The notes beneath the pieces were generated by a model that did no database searches, had not been told where the DNA came from, and was given only the letters and a program-made list of their open reading frames with translations. The position numbers and the translations under genes were made by a program. A stretch of DNA of 64,000 nt. It comes from Hemicordylus capensis. Its lineage: Eukaryota; Chordata; Lepidosauria; Squamata; Cordylidae. Below, one piece after another: positions 1 through 38,100 of this stretch; position 1 is the stretch's first letter, and every line of letters begins with the position of its first letter. The stretch is taken from positions 265,864,687 to 265,928,686 of the forward strand of contig NC_069658.1 of the NCBI RefSeq assembly GCF_027244095.1. Direction: 5' to 3'.

Positions 1-232
1 CTTGATTAGCAAGCCAGAGGTCCCAGTTCGAATCCCCACCGGTATGTTTCCCAGACTATGGGAAACCCCTATATCGGGCAGCAGCGATATAGGAAGATGC
101 TGAAAGGTATCATCTCATACTGCACGGGAGGAGGCAATGGTACACCCCTCCTGTATTCTACCAAAGACAATCACGGGGTTTTGTGGGCGCCTGGAGTCGA
201 CACCGGCTCTACGGGCGCAGCTTTACTTTCAT
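1..232 (+). repeat. tRNA-derived SINE (type 1), 5' end cut by window edge
   Basis: The sequence has a tRNA-like B box (GTTCGAATCCCC near 28) followed by a body that recurs at 17626-17889, 9624-9735 and 33382-33451, including the GGAGTCGACACCG end motif. The repeated body within one window is direct evidence of a dispersed family. The family name is not known to me. Confidence 0.8.
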
Positions 233-379
233 AATGATATTTATCCCACAGACATCTCAGGCCGCACCACCAGTTCCTGCGCATCTGGAACTTAGAGGAA
301 AGGGGTTGCAGGTCAAAAGCGCACGATCTGCCGAAGTGTCTGGTTTTACAAATCACTTTTTGAATCTCGGCGCCTGTTC

Positions 380-1650
380 TTTCTTAGGAACTCGGCACCT
401 GCCCTCCAGTTCTCCCGCGCCCGACTACCTGTCCTAGCCAAAAGCTCCATTAGGGGTCCGTCCAGGATTACCACCTCCTCCTCCTCCAGTGCTCGGCGAC
501 TGCCCGAGTCCGTCCCTGCCGCAGGGGCTCGGGGAGCTGGAGCCGGGCAGGGATCCAACTCTGGCGAGGAGGAAGCCAAGCGCCCTCCGGAGCGAGGAGC
601 CCTTCCCCGCCCTCCATCTTTCGACAGCTGCCACAGCCTGCGATTCACAAGAGCAGATTCGCCTGTGGCCGGCCGACTGTCCCGGGCGTCACCGGCAAGG
701 TCACTGCGGGGAGCAGCGGCGGGGAGATCGATATTCGTGCCTGCTTTAGGTGGGGGAGAGGAGGGGGTAAGACCGCCGCCGGGTCCCTAGCTTGGCCGTG
801 GGCCCGCCTGTGGCGAAAGTGCGGTTGCCAAGGAGCCGCTTTACCCAGCGGGGCCTCCCCGCGCAGGAGCTGCTGCTGCCGCCGCCGCCGCCGCCGCCGG
901 AGCTTCCTCCATTGTCCGGGCCGGGCTGGGCCCATGGGCCCTTCCGCCACGAGAGCCGCCGCGCAGCAGGCAAGCCACAGCCGGCTGGGGGCCTGAGCCG
1001 CGCTCGGTGAGAGAGCCTGGGAGGGAGGGAGGTCCAGGGCCTGCGGGAGCCCCAGCACGGAAGAGCGAGCGAGGGACACGCCGGGCGGGCAGGCAGAGCA
1101 GGAGCCCCGCGGGGTGGGAGGCTGCTGGCGGGGCTGGCTGCAGGGGATCCGGCGCTGCAGGCTGGCTGAGCGGGCAGAGCGGGGCGCTGGGCAGGCAGCG
1201 GGCATGGCCGGCCCCCCAGCCCACCCCCTCCTCCCGCGCCTCCTTGCACCCGCCAAGGGGGTCCGGGAAGCAAGGAGGGCTGCGGGAGGCGTAGCTCGCT
1301 TGACAGCCCCCCCAGCCCCGCTTCCGTCCGGCTCCCACTTCACAGCTACCGGATGATCCCCATGCGAGGGCAGCGCCGGTAAGGGGCAGGCTGGCTGGCT
1401 GGCTGGCTGGCAGGAGCCAGGGGGGATTCCCGTGTAGAAGGGCCCCTCTCCTTCTGCCCTTAGCCCCTGTCTCCTGCCCCGCCTCGAGTAGCGCAAAGGT
1501 CAGGGAGGCAGTGTGTGTCTCGGGAGGCTTGACAGCCGGCCGGCCAGCTAGCCAGCCACCTTCTCCCTGAGTTGCCCCCCCCCCCGCCTTGTTTTGCACA
1601 AACAGAGGCTGCCACAGAAGGGAGGAAGGCAGTGAAGGAGTTAGTATGGG
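380..1650 (+). promoter_or_regulatory. BRPF1: CpG-island promoter and untranslated first exon of BRPF1
   Basis: This stretch is strongly GC- and CpG-rich, with a GCC-triplet run near 870-900, unlike the AT-richer flanks. It is followed 2.3 kb later by the first coding exon of BRPF1. The human gene also starts with a noncoding exon. Two good candidate 5' splice sites for exon 1 are GTGAGA at 1007 and GTAAGG at 1379. The transcription start cannot be placed from sequence alone. Long open frames here on both strands are a base-composition effect. Confidence 0.75.
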
Positions 1651-1689
1651 CAGGAGATGTCTGGGGTGGGCGGGCCTCCCTCTGTGTTC

Positions 1690-2830
1690 TCTTCCAGCGT
1701 TCCCTTAATTCCCAGGTCACTGGTGAGCATGCTGGCCATACTGTTGAAGTGCGGAAGGCAATGTGGGGTTAATAGATGCCAGGCAGTGGGGGGCTGGCAC
1801 ACACATACACACCCACACCTGCCACAATTTCCGTCCTTAGTTCAATCGGGTGCTGTATTGTTGAGCAACTATGCCACAGGGGCTGCCTGACATTTCCTCC
1901 CCGAGTTGTCATTTCCTCTGCAGCTAGTAGGAGCCCCTTTATTTCAATCCCTTGCACAACCAGGAGAAAAGAAAGCTGTGTGTTATGGGTGGCCAGACTT
2001 CCCCTCTCTTAGTTGCCGTTTCCTCGATAGCTAGTGGGACACACAGCACAGGATGAGAGAGGCAGCGTGTGGGTTAGCACAAGCCAGAAACAGCAGTAGA
2101 TTGGCAACCACCCTTCATGGTCTCCCAGACATACTGCCATGATTTCCATTCCTTGCAGTGTCAGGAGGTACCGTAAGCTCTGTTCAGACATTATGTTGTA
2201 CAAGAGTAGCATAATTGTGCAAATGACTGTACCTGCATTCATTTTAAAAGTGAACCTGGCCCCTCAAATGCATGGCACAGATAGGAAGTGTACTGCTGTA
2301 CCTGTGTTCAACATAACATGTGAAAAACTGTCCATGTTGCAGTTATTCAACATAATGCCTGAATCGCTGTGCCTGTGTACAGTTCTGTACCTGTGTACAC
2401 TGAACACTCATCAAATGTTGAACATAACTTGTGATCAGAGTTATAGAGGCAAGGAAGTAAGTGTAAAGTGGATAACCTAACACCTCCTTTAGTTGTCATT
2501 TTATCTACAGTATGTAGGGTACCAGAGGAGGAGGGACAGTGTGTGGAGTTAGCATCAGCAAGAAGTGGCAGTCCCTGGCACCCTCTTTTGTTTGCTCTCC
2601 CTTAATACCCAATCCCTACGTAGTCCATAGTACTAGTGTGTGCAGGGAAGCCATGTAGAGACTGGCACATCTTCCCTATCTTTCTTCCACTGTCTCTCTT
2701 AATTCCTGTTCCCTGCACAGCTGCATGGTTGCCCAACGGATGAGGAAAGCAGCATGGGGATAGCGAGAGCAGGGTATTGTGTGTGGGTAGGCCCACATGC
2801 TGCTTCCCTCCCACTCCTTAAGCAGCTGAA
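1690..2830. repeat. Diverged repeated blocks in BRPF1 intron 1
   Basis: Blocks of the form 'CTTAATTCC or TTAGTTGTC, then TTTCCTCTGCAGCTAGTAGG, then a stretch with GTGTGG(G/A)GTTAGCA' recur in degraded form near 1705, 1905, 2010, 2490, 2595 and 2695. A second motif, TTCAACATAA, recurs near 2308, 2347 and 2421. The unit is roughly 100-200 bp and old. Origin unknown. Confidence 0.4.
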
Positions 2831-3180
2831 GGGTGGGTGTGCCGTGGGCGATCGGGTAAGGTGAACACCCCCAAGCTCAAACCTTCCCATCTCTGCTACT
2901 ACTGCTAAGCATTTTGTGGCTGCAGCATGCTAGGCAATACGCAGAATATAGACGCGAGAGGGCTTGCAATCTTCTTTAGAGTGAAAGGACAAGGCAGGAA
3001 CGGATAAAGGGATAAAAGCTGTTTCACACTTCCTGTGATATCAGAGGTATGCAGGTGTCTGATGGTGGCAACAATAAACACGTGAAATGTAAAGAAGCTT
3101 GGCAACATGTGATCGACCCCCACTGGGGAACCACTATGGTGCATGTCCACTGCATGTTTGGAGTTGCATATGTTTGGCTC

Positions 3181-3182
<2 letters not shown>

Positions 3183-3227
<45 letters not shown>
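3183..3227. repeat. (TG)n microsatellite
   Basis: An uninterrupted TG run of about 22 units, in BRPF1 intron 1. Confidence 0.98.
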
Positions 3228-3229
<2 letters not shown>

Positions 3230-3994
3230 CAGGTATGTCCCCATGGTGCCATGTCAGCTGGCTCTGTGGATCTGGGATGTAGGAGAAATCAGTTGACAGT
3301 GAAAAAGCAATTAAGGTGAGGAGGTCCAGGAAAAGCTTTGCTCTGCAGAGAGATTTTGAGGGGGGATTTCTAGGAGGAAAGGCAAATGTTTAGGCAGATG
3401 GAAAGCTGGAGATGAACTGTTCTGGGTCCTGTATAGACAACAGATCACCTTTAGAAGGAGAACATACTGTGGTCGGTGGTGGTGGTGGTGGTGTAGGGGT
3501 AGGCTACAATCTCACCTCTTTATCACTGTGTTTAGATGGCCTCCTACTCACATTGCTGCTTGCATGATTTAGCATTAAATCAGAAGGAAGGATGAGGACT
3601 AACACCTGGTATATAAACATATAAATTACAGAGCCATACAGGGGTTGTGGAACAATCCCTAAAATGGGCTGTGACACCTAAGCTGGCCCTGCCATTAGCC
3701 CCAGTCTGCCATTTGGACTAGCTGGGGTTATTGCAGAAACTGTGTATCTTTCAGGTGTCAAGTGTGCTAAATGAATCTGTGGGGGAGGGCAGTGGTGATA
3801 ATGTGTAGACTCTGATGTAAAGAGCCAGAAGACTGGTGGGGTTTTTTTTAAAGCTCTATGACACACACACACACCTCAAATACAGGTAATTAGAGTCTGG
3901 GAAGCAAACTCCTGGGTGTTGGTAGCCTGGTAGTGTTGATCGCCTAGCATTCCTACTCAGTGAGTTCCCCTTCCCTACAGAGCCGACAGACGCC

Positions 3995-31742
<27,748 letters not shown>

Positions 31743-32420
31743 CCCTCAGCGGGGCTCCCGCCCTGGGTGCTCGCTCAGTGCAGCTGGACTGTACGGGAGA
31801 GGGGAGCGGGGAGCTCCAGCCATGAGAAGCCCGGGCCCTTGGCCAGGCTCCGGGAGCGAGTGCAGAGCACCCAATGGCCCCTCCAGTGTGCTGGGCACAC
31901 CCACAGAGCACTGCGCCCTCCACATGGGCAAGCCTACCTCTTGTGCCAGCCTGCCCTTCCTTGTTCCATACCTGGAATGGCCCTGACCAGCTGCGTGAGC
32001 AAAACCCAGCTGCCTGTATAGCTCCTAAGGACAATACCCCACTGTCTGGGTCTTCAGGCTCTAGTCCTTTGTAAAATACTGTACAATAGTGGGAAAATGT
32101 AAATTATTTGGGCTGTTCCATCCCCCTCCCCTCCCCCCCCACAGAGACCCTGTCCCTGTTTCCCTGCATCGTAGCATCTATCCAGGTGCCCCAGCCTTTC
32201 CTTGGCCCAGCCCTCCTGACACTCTGCAGAGCAGGGCCGCTGTCTTCTCACTCGCACATTTTGATACTATAGCTTTTTGGAATCTGGCTCTGCCTGACCC
32301 ACCCTGTAGGACCCCGGCTCTTCTTTCTGCTGCAGCCGGGTGGGCATTTGTACTTGTATTTATTTTGGAGGAAGAAGATCTCTATCAATTCTTAGAAAAT
32401 AAAACTGCTCTTTTGGAACC
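31743..32420 (+). other. BRPF1: BRPF1 3' untranslated region
   Basis: About 680 bp, with TTTGTAAAATACTGTAC and a poly(A) signal near its end. Confidence 0.8.
32398..32403 (+). terminator. BRPF1: Poly(A) signal AATAAA of BRPF1
   Basis: A canonical hexamer 656 bp after the stop codon, followed by a T/GT-rich stretch (GGGTCTGTTTCTTTTTGTT). Confidence 0.85.
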
Positions 32421-33119
32421 AACTGGGTCTGTTTCTTTTTGTTCCATTCCAGAAAGGTTGAGGCAAGGCTTTTCGTGTGAAGGTCTTGTGCCCATTATAC
32501 ACCACTGTCCATTCGTGATCCAAAAGCAGGTGGTCACATTGCACAAAATCAACTCTCCTTTTTTCTTCTGTCAGGATCAGCAGAACTACTAGCTTCTGTT
32601 CATTTAGCTCCAACAGTATGAACTAGGTACTGTACCTAGAAGTGATGCAGGTCATTCAAAAGTTCCTCCCCCTTGCTCTTTTTAAAATCAGAAAAATGTT
32701 GTGCCATTGGTACAGGGAACTGATGCAAGGAAAGACTTTGGGGGAGAGATGCAATTATTTATAATGCACACACACTCAGGCTTATTTACAGTGTAGTATA
32801 GGGAAGAAAGAGTTGGACCAGAAGCTTCATGGAAAAATTCATGACTAAAAACTTTTCTGATTAAAAGATATGGATGATTTTGGCAGCAAAGTACTAGATA
32901 GAGGGCTAAGACAAAAATGGAAGGCCAGAGACAAGGTTGCACCAGTCAAGGTAAGAGATTACAGTTTTTAGCAGAGAAAGAGCTGTATTTCCTCCACTAT
33001 TTAACCCCTGTGGAAAGAGGCAGTGGCTCTCATTTTTAGTAGGGGGAGAACAACTGTCCATATTCAATTCCAGCCCAGCAGTCCTACAGTAATTGTTAGT
33101 GTCTGCCTTGTGTTTCTCT

Positions 33120-34270
33120 TTAGATTATGAGCCCTTTAGGGATGGGGAACCATCATATTCTCCAATGCTTTTTAATATCTACATGAAACCGCTGGGAGAG
33201 ATCATCAGGAGATCTGGTGTAGGGTGTCATCAGTATGCTGATGACACCCAAAACCTATTTCTCCATGGCAACATCATCGGGAGAAGGCATAATAACCTCC
33301 CTAAATGCCTGCCTGGGCTGGATGAGAGATAACAAACAGACTGAACCCAAATAAGACGTAGATTATAAGACGGAGGTACTTGATCAAAGAAAACCACATG
33401 GCTCTGTGGTCGCCAGGAGTCGACACCGACTCAACGGCACAACTTTACTTATTGTGTGGAGTCGGAACTCGGGAAACAATTTTGATCTGCCAGTTCTGGA
33501 TGGAGTCATACATCCCCAGAAGGAACAGGTATGCAGTTTGGGAGTGCTTATGAACCCAAACCTCTCCCTGGTGTCTCAGGTTGAAGCAATGGCCAGAGGT
33601 GCTTTCTATCAGCTTTGGCTGATACACCATCTGCATCTGTTTCTTGAGATAAATCTGTACTCTCCAGACTTGACTACTGCAGTATGCTCTGTGTGGGGCT
33701 GCCTTTGTATGTAGTCCAGAAACTGCAGTTGTTGGTACAGAATGCAGCAGCCATGTTGGTCTTCAGGTAGTCTTGAATAGATCATATTACTCCGCTATTA
33801 AAAGGACTGTACTGGCTACTAATAAGTTTCCAGGGGCTAGTTATAACCTATAAAGCTCTAAACAGCTTAGACCCAGGGTATTTAGGAGAAAGTCTTCTTC
33901 ATTATGACTCCCATAACCTTTTGAGATCATTTGAAGCGATTTGTCTGCAATTGCCACCAGCTCATCTGGTGGCTACACAAATACAGGCCTCCTCTGTTGC
34001 CGACTCTGGAATGTGCTCCCTGCTGAAATAAGAGCCTCCCCATCTCTGACAACTTTTAGGACGTCTTTAAAGACACATTTATTCACCCAAGCCTTTTAAC
34101 TAGACTTGTGGTTTTAAATTGTTTTAAGGTTTTAATTTTTTATTTTAGTGTAAACCACCCCAGAGATGGAAGTTTGGGGTGGTGTACAAACATAAGAATT
34201 CTTTTTCTGTGTAAACTGCTTTGAGAACTTTTTGTTGAAAAGTGGTATATTAATATTACTGATCAGATTT
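33120..34270 (+). mobile_element. L2-like LINE fragment nested in an older retroelement
   Basis: The RT piece SPMLFNIYMKPLGEIIRRSG and CHQYADDTQ is at 33157-33260, with later segments SLGVLMNPNLSLVSQVEAMA (about 33540) and a C-terminal region to 34090. The flanks (GATTATGAGCCCTTTAGGGA left, TGTAAACTGCTTTGAGAAC right) match the intact arrangement at 53590-53670, so the LINE piece lies inside that older element. Confidence 0.75.
33382..33451 (+). repeat. Fragment of tRNA-derived SINE (type 1), 3' end
   Basis: CAAAGAAAACCACATGGCTC to GGCACAACTTTACTTA matches the last 70 bp of the copy at 17626-17889. Confidence 0.8.
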
Positions 34271-34461
34271 CCTTTAATCCAGTGACAGGTGGTAAACATT
34301 TTTAGTTTTAGAAGACCCCAGGGCTTTACTTAGCGATTGTTTCAAAATCGCTGGAAGCTCCTATAGAAGGCTGGGCGCCTCCCACCTTTTCTTTTTAAAC
34401 AGGGCTTGTCCCAGTGTACATGGAGGGACTTAATGCCCGTGAGTTTGATGTGGGGCAAGAA

Positions 34462-34735
34462 TCATTTATTTATTTAACATATTTTTATACCGCCCAAAAC
34501 TTGTGTCTCTGGGCAGTTTACAACAAAATAAAAACAGAAAAAGTAAAATATTAGTTAAAATAAAAAGTTTAAAACATTCCAACAATTTAAAATGTTTAAA
34601 ACAGCATTAAAACCATTAAAACAATATTAATTAAAAGCCTGGGTGAACAGATGCCTCTTTAAAGACTTTTTAAAAGCTGTCAAGAGATGCGGAGGCTCTT
34701 ATTTCACTAGGCTCTTATTTCACTATTTACCCTCT
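34462..34735 (-). repeat. L2-like LINE 3' end
   Basis: (ATTT)n, then TTTTTATACCGCCCAAAAC and GGGCAGTTTACAACAAAATA, the reverse of the LINE tail. It abuts the OGG1 promoter. Confidence 0.7.
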
Positions 34736-34739
34736 CTTC

Positions 34740-35080
34740 CCCCCCACCCCCGCCCCTTTTTTCCTTTTTGGCAACCGTTTCAAACGGCCCTACCTTACTG
34801 CGCCTGCCCAATTCCCAACTCTAGACGGGAAGCATTTCTGCGGCCACCCACAAAGCCAGCTTTTCCGCTCCTTCAGGCCATAGAGAGAATACCAGCAGCC
34901 TAGAGTGACCACCGCCGAAATCCGTCTACCCCTGCGCGGTCCCTCCCACAAGTACAGTGTGGAAACTCTATGGTGATTTTTGCGGTTTCGGAGCTGCGGG
35001 ATTCGTGGCGAGCTGTTGCTGCAGCACGGGGAAGAGCATCGGCAGCCGCGCGCCTGTCCCGAGGGCCGCAGAGGAACGAC
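34740..35080 (+). promoter_or_regulatory. OGG1: OGG1 promoter and 5' leader
   Basis: A GC-rich, CpG-containing segment directly after a LINE tail and ahead of OGG1 exon 1. No TATA box is seen. It contains an upstream in-frame ATG at 34970 in poor context (T at -3). Confidence 0.6.
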
Positions 35081-35190
35081 ATGAACTCCCGCCCGGCACC
35101 GCTGCCTCGCGCTACCCCCTGGCGCTCCCTGCCTTGCCCGCGCGCCGATCTCCGCCTCGACCTGGTGCTTTGTGGCGGACAGACCTTCCG
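35081..35190 (+). CDS. OGG1: OGG1 exon 1
   Basis: It encodes [20 protein letters not shown] to [12 protein letters not shown] plus two bases of the Arg codon. The donor is CTTCCG|GTTAGT. The same junction (GQSFR|W) is used in human OGG1. Confidence 0.93.
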
Positions 35191-38100
35191 GTTAGTGCGC
35201 CCTCTAGTGGCTCCCGGTGTGGAATTGCAACCTACTAAGACGGATCCTCCCCTCCCCCCTAGAATGCCTTCGAGTGCATTGAGGCTTCCCTGCAGTCCTG
35301 TCTTCTCCTGTCCCCTCTCTGGGACCCCCATTGTGTCCCCTGGCCTATTTCTAGGGGTGACGTATTCCTTTATCCCACGACAGAGCTCCTGTGTATTAAG
35401 CGGTTCAGCAGGTGCTGCTTTCCTTGCCATAGTAATGCAGTGATGTGGAAAGCTGCACCTCTTGCATTTCTGCCTTTCACCGCGGTTGCTAAGGCGGAAG
35501 AGCTCTGCCAGAACATAGGTGGCAGCCTATGTTCTATTCTCTGCACTGTGTTTTTTGTAGTACTGTGTCTCCACTGACTCCTAAGTATCCCTCAACTTCC
35601 CAGTTTTTAATTCATCATTTATTTATTCTCTTCACAGTCTTGTTAGACAGATCACTTTTGTCTATCTCTTGTTTGCAAAGGGGAAATGGCCACAATGGTC
35701 TTTGGGCCACATTGCTAATTTTACATTTGCTAGCCTCTGAAAATTCAAAATCGCAGCATGGTCCATACAAACAGCCGTGGCACATCAAAATATTTATTGT
35801 TGATTAGCACTGAATCCTTTTTAAAGTATTGCTCCTCTGCATGCATACAATCCCCAACTTCATGAAGCTGAATTGCTAGAGCTTTCGGAATTCCTTTAAT
35901 TCACCCTTGAGAGAGTATTACATAACCCAAACGCCACCTATTCAAGTATGGCTTGTTAGAATTGGTGGTTGCCAAGAAAGGAAGAAAGTACATTCTGTAT
36001 ACTATTTTTGTTGTTAGTGTGCACCGTTAGCTGTCAAAATGCATGCATATGCACCAAAGTGTTATGTGCATTCATGTGCTGTGAATGTGTATATTTGCAG
36101 TTCTGTAGCCATATGAAGATCTGTCCATTAACAAGAGACATGCAAAGGAGACTGGTGTCATTAAGAAATATAATGATGATGTTATTATTTTAAGTGCCGA
36201 AAAAACCAAAATGCTGTACAAACATAAGATTGGCCATGACAAGACCCTGCTCACCAGAAAAACAAGACACACCCCCTGCACTTCAGTAGGATGCACTTCA
36301 GCGAGACTGTTTTGTAGTAGAACCCTCCAAAGCCATGCTTTGAGACGTTCTATGCTAAAGTCACAGGCTGTAACTGTTTCAGATTTAACCTCAAGTAAAG
36401 GAGCACTCACTCTCCCATTATTATTATTATTATTATTATTATTAATAATTTGATTTCTATACTGCCCTTCCAAATATGACTCAGGGCAGTTTACACAGAG
36501 AAATAATACATAAATAAGATGGATCCCTGTCCCCAAAGGGCTCACAATCTAAAAAGAAACACAAGATAGACACCAACAACAGTCACTGGAGGTACTGTGC
36601 TGGGGGTGGATAGGGCCAGTTACTTTCCCGCTGCTAAATAAGGAGAATCACCATGTTAAAAGGTGCCTCTTTGCCAGGTTAGCAGGTTATTGTCTTTTAT
36701 ACTGCGATAAAAGACAGTAGACCAAGTGTGGTAATGGTTAGAGTGTTGAAATTGGGCCCAAATCTTGTTCAGCTCTAGGGCTTGCTGGCCTAATCACTGC
36801 TTCTGTCTCACCGTTGTTGTGAGGCTAAAGTGGGACCATAGCCCTCATGTAAGCTGCCCTGAGGTTTTTCGAGAGGGCTGCGAGAAGCTCCAAAAGGATC
36901 TCTCCAAACTGGGAGCGTGGGTGACAAAATTGCAAATGCAGGTCCATATTAGCAAGTGTAAAGTGATGCATATTGGGGCAAAAAAATCAAACCAAATTCA
37001 CATATACTCTTATGGGGCCTGAATTGTCATTGACTGACCAGGAGAGGGATCTAGGGTTCATGCAGGGGTGTAGCCACCATTGGGCCAACGGGTTCAAAGA
37101 ACCCAGGCTGCCAATGAAAAGGGCCGCCGAAGCCCCATGGCTCGGGCTCCAGAGGAGCCCAGAGCGAACTCCCCCCTCCCATGCCCAGGCTGCCAAGAGC
37201 CCAGGCGAACTCTCTGTTGGTTATTTTAGGCAGTGCTGGCTGCCCGATAGGACGTTTCCCCCTTTCTTTCCCTCCAGAGAGGGAAAGGAAGGGGAAAACG
37301 TCCTATCAGGCAGCCGGCGCTGCCTGAAATAACAAGCTAAGAGCTCACTCAGGCTCTCAGCAGCTCGGGCCATGCCGCCTTTGCACATGACAAATTGTTT
37401 AAATTATTTTTAAGTTTTATGTATGTTTTAACTTGTATGTTATTGTTAACTGCCAAAAGCCAAAAGTTTGGGGCGTTGTACAGATTTGATTGATTGATTG
37501 ATTGATTTCTGGCAGCTGTGAAAAAGGCCAGTTCCATGCTAGGGATCATTAGGAAGGGGGTTGAAAATAATGCTGCTAATATTATAATGCCCTTATACAA
37601 AACTATGGTGCGGCCACATTTGGAGTACTGCGTACAGTTCCGGTCACCTTACTTCAAAAAGGAAATTATAGAACTATAGAACTTCTATAGAATTATAGAA
37701 AAGGAAATTATAGAGGGCAACGAAGATGATCAGGGGCCTAGGGCACCTTCCTGATGCAGCGAGGTTACAACACCTGGGGCTTTTTAGTTTAGAAAAAAGA
37801 TGACTGCGGGGAGACATGATAGAGCTCTATAAAATCATGCATGATGTGGAGAAAGTGGACAGAGAGAAAAAAATTTCTCTCTCGCCTAACGCGAGAACCA
37901 GGAGTCATCCCCTAAAATTGATTGTCAGGAAGTTTAGGACCAACCGACAAAAGGAAGTACTTTTTCACACAACACAGAATTAACCTATGGAATTCTCTGC
38001 CACAAGATGTGGTGACACCCAACAGCCTGAAAGACTTTAAGAGGGGTTTAGATAAATTCATGGAAGACGGGTCTAGTTTGAGGGCTATAGGCCACCTCCA

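Larger units (their letters stand above)
1650..3980 (+). other. BRPF1: BRPF1 intron 1
   Basis: This is noncoding. It holds diverged tandem-like repeats (about 1690-2830) and a TG microsatellite. The polypyrimidine tract and acceptor end at 3980 (CCTACAG). I see no other gene. Confidence 0.7.

Noticed and set aside
645-1599. Long minus-strand open frames (up to 283 codons) in the CpG island
   Set aside because: Low-complexity Ala/Pro/Arg/Gly composition from GC-rich DNA. No domain is visible, and they overlap the BRPF1 promoter.
3049-3296. Frames with long Val/Cys or Thr/His runs
   Set aside because: Translations of the TG microsatellite.
34970-35080. Upstream ATG extending OGG1 by 37 residues
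   Set aside because: Poor context (T at -3) and no family similarity in the extension. The ATG at 35081 gives a normal-length basic leader. It cannot be fully excluded.
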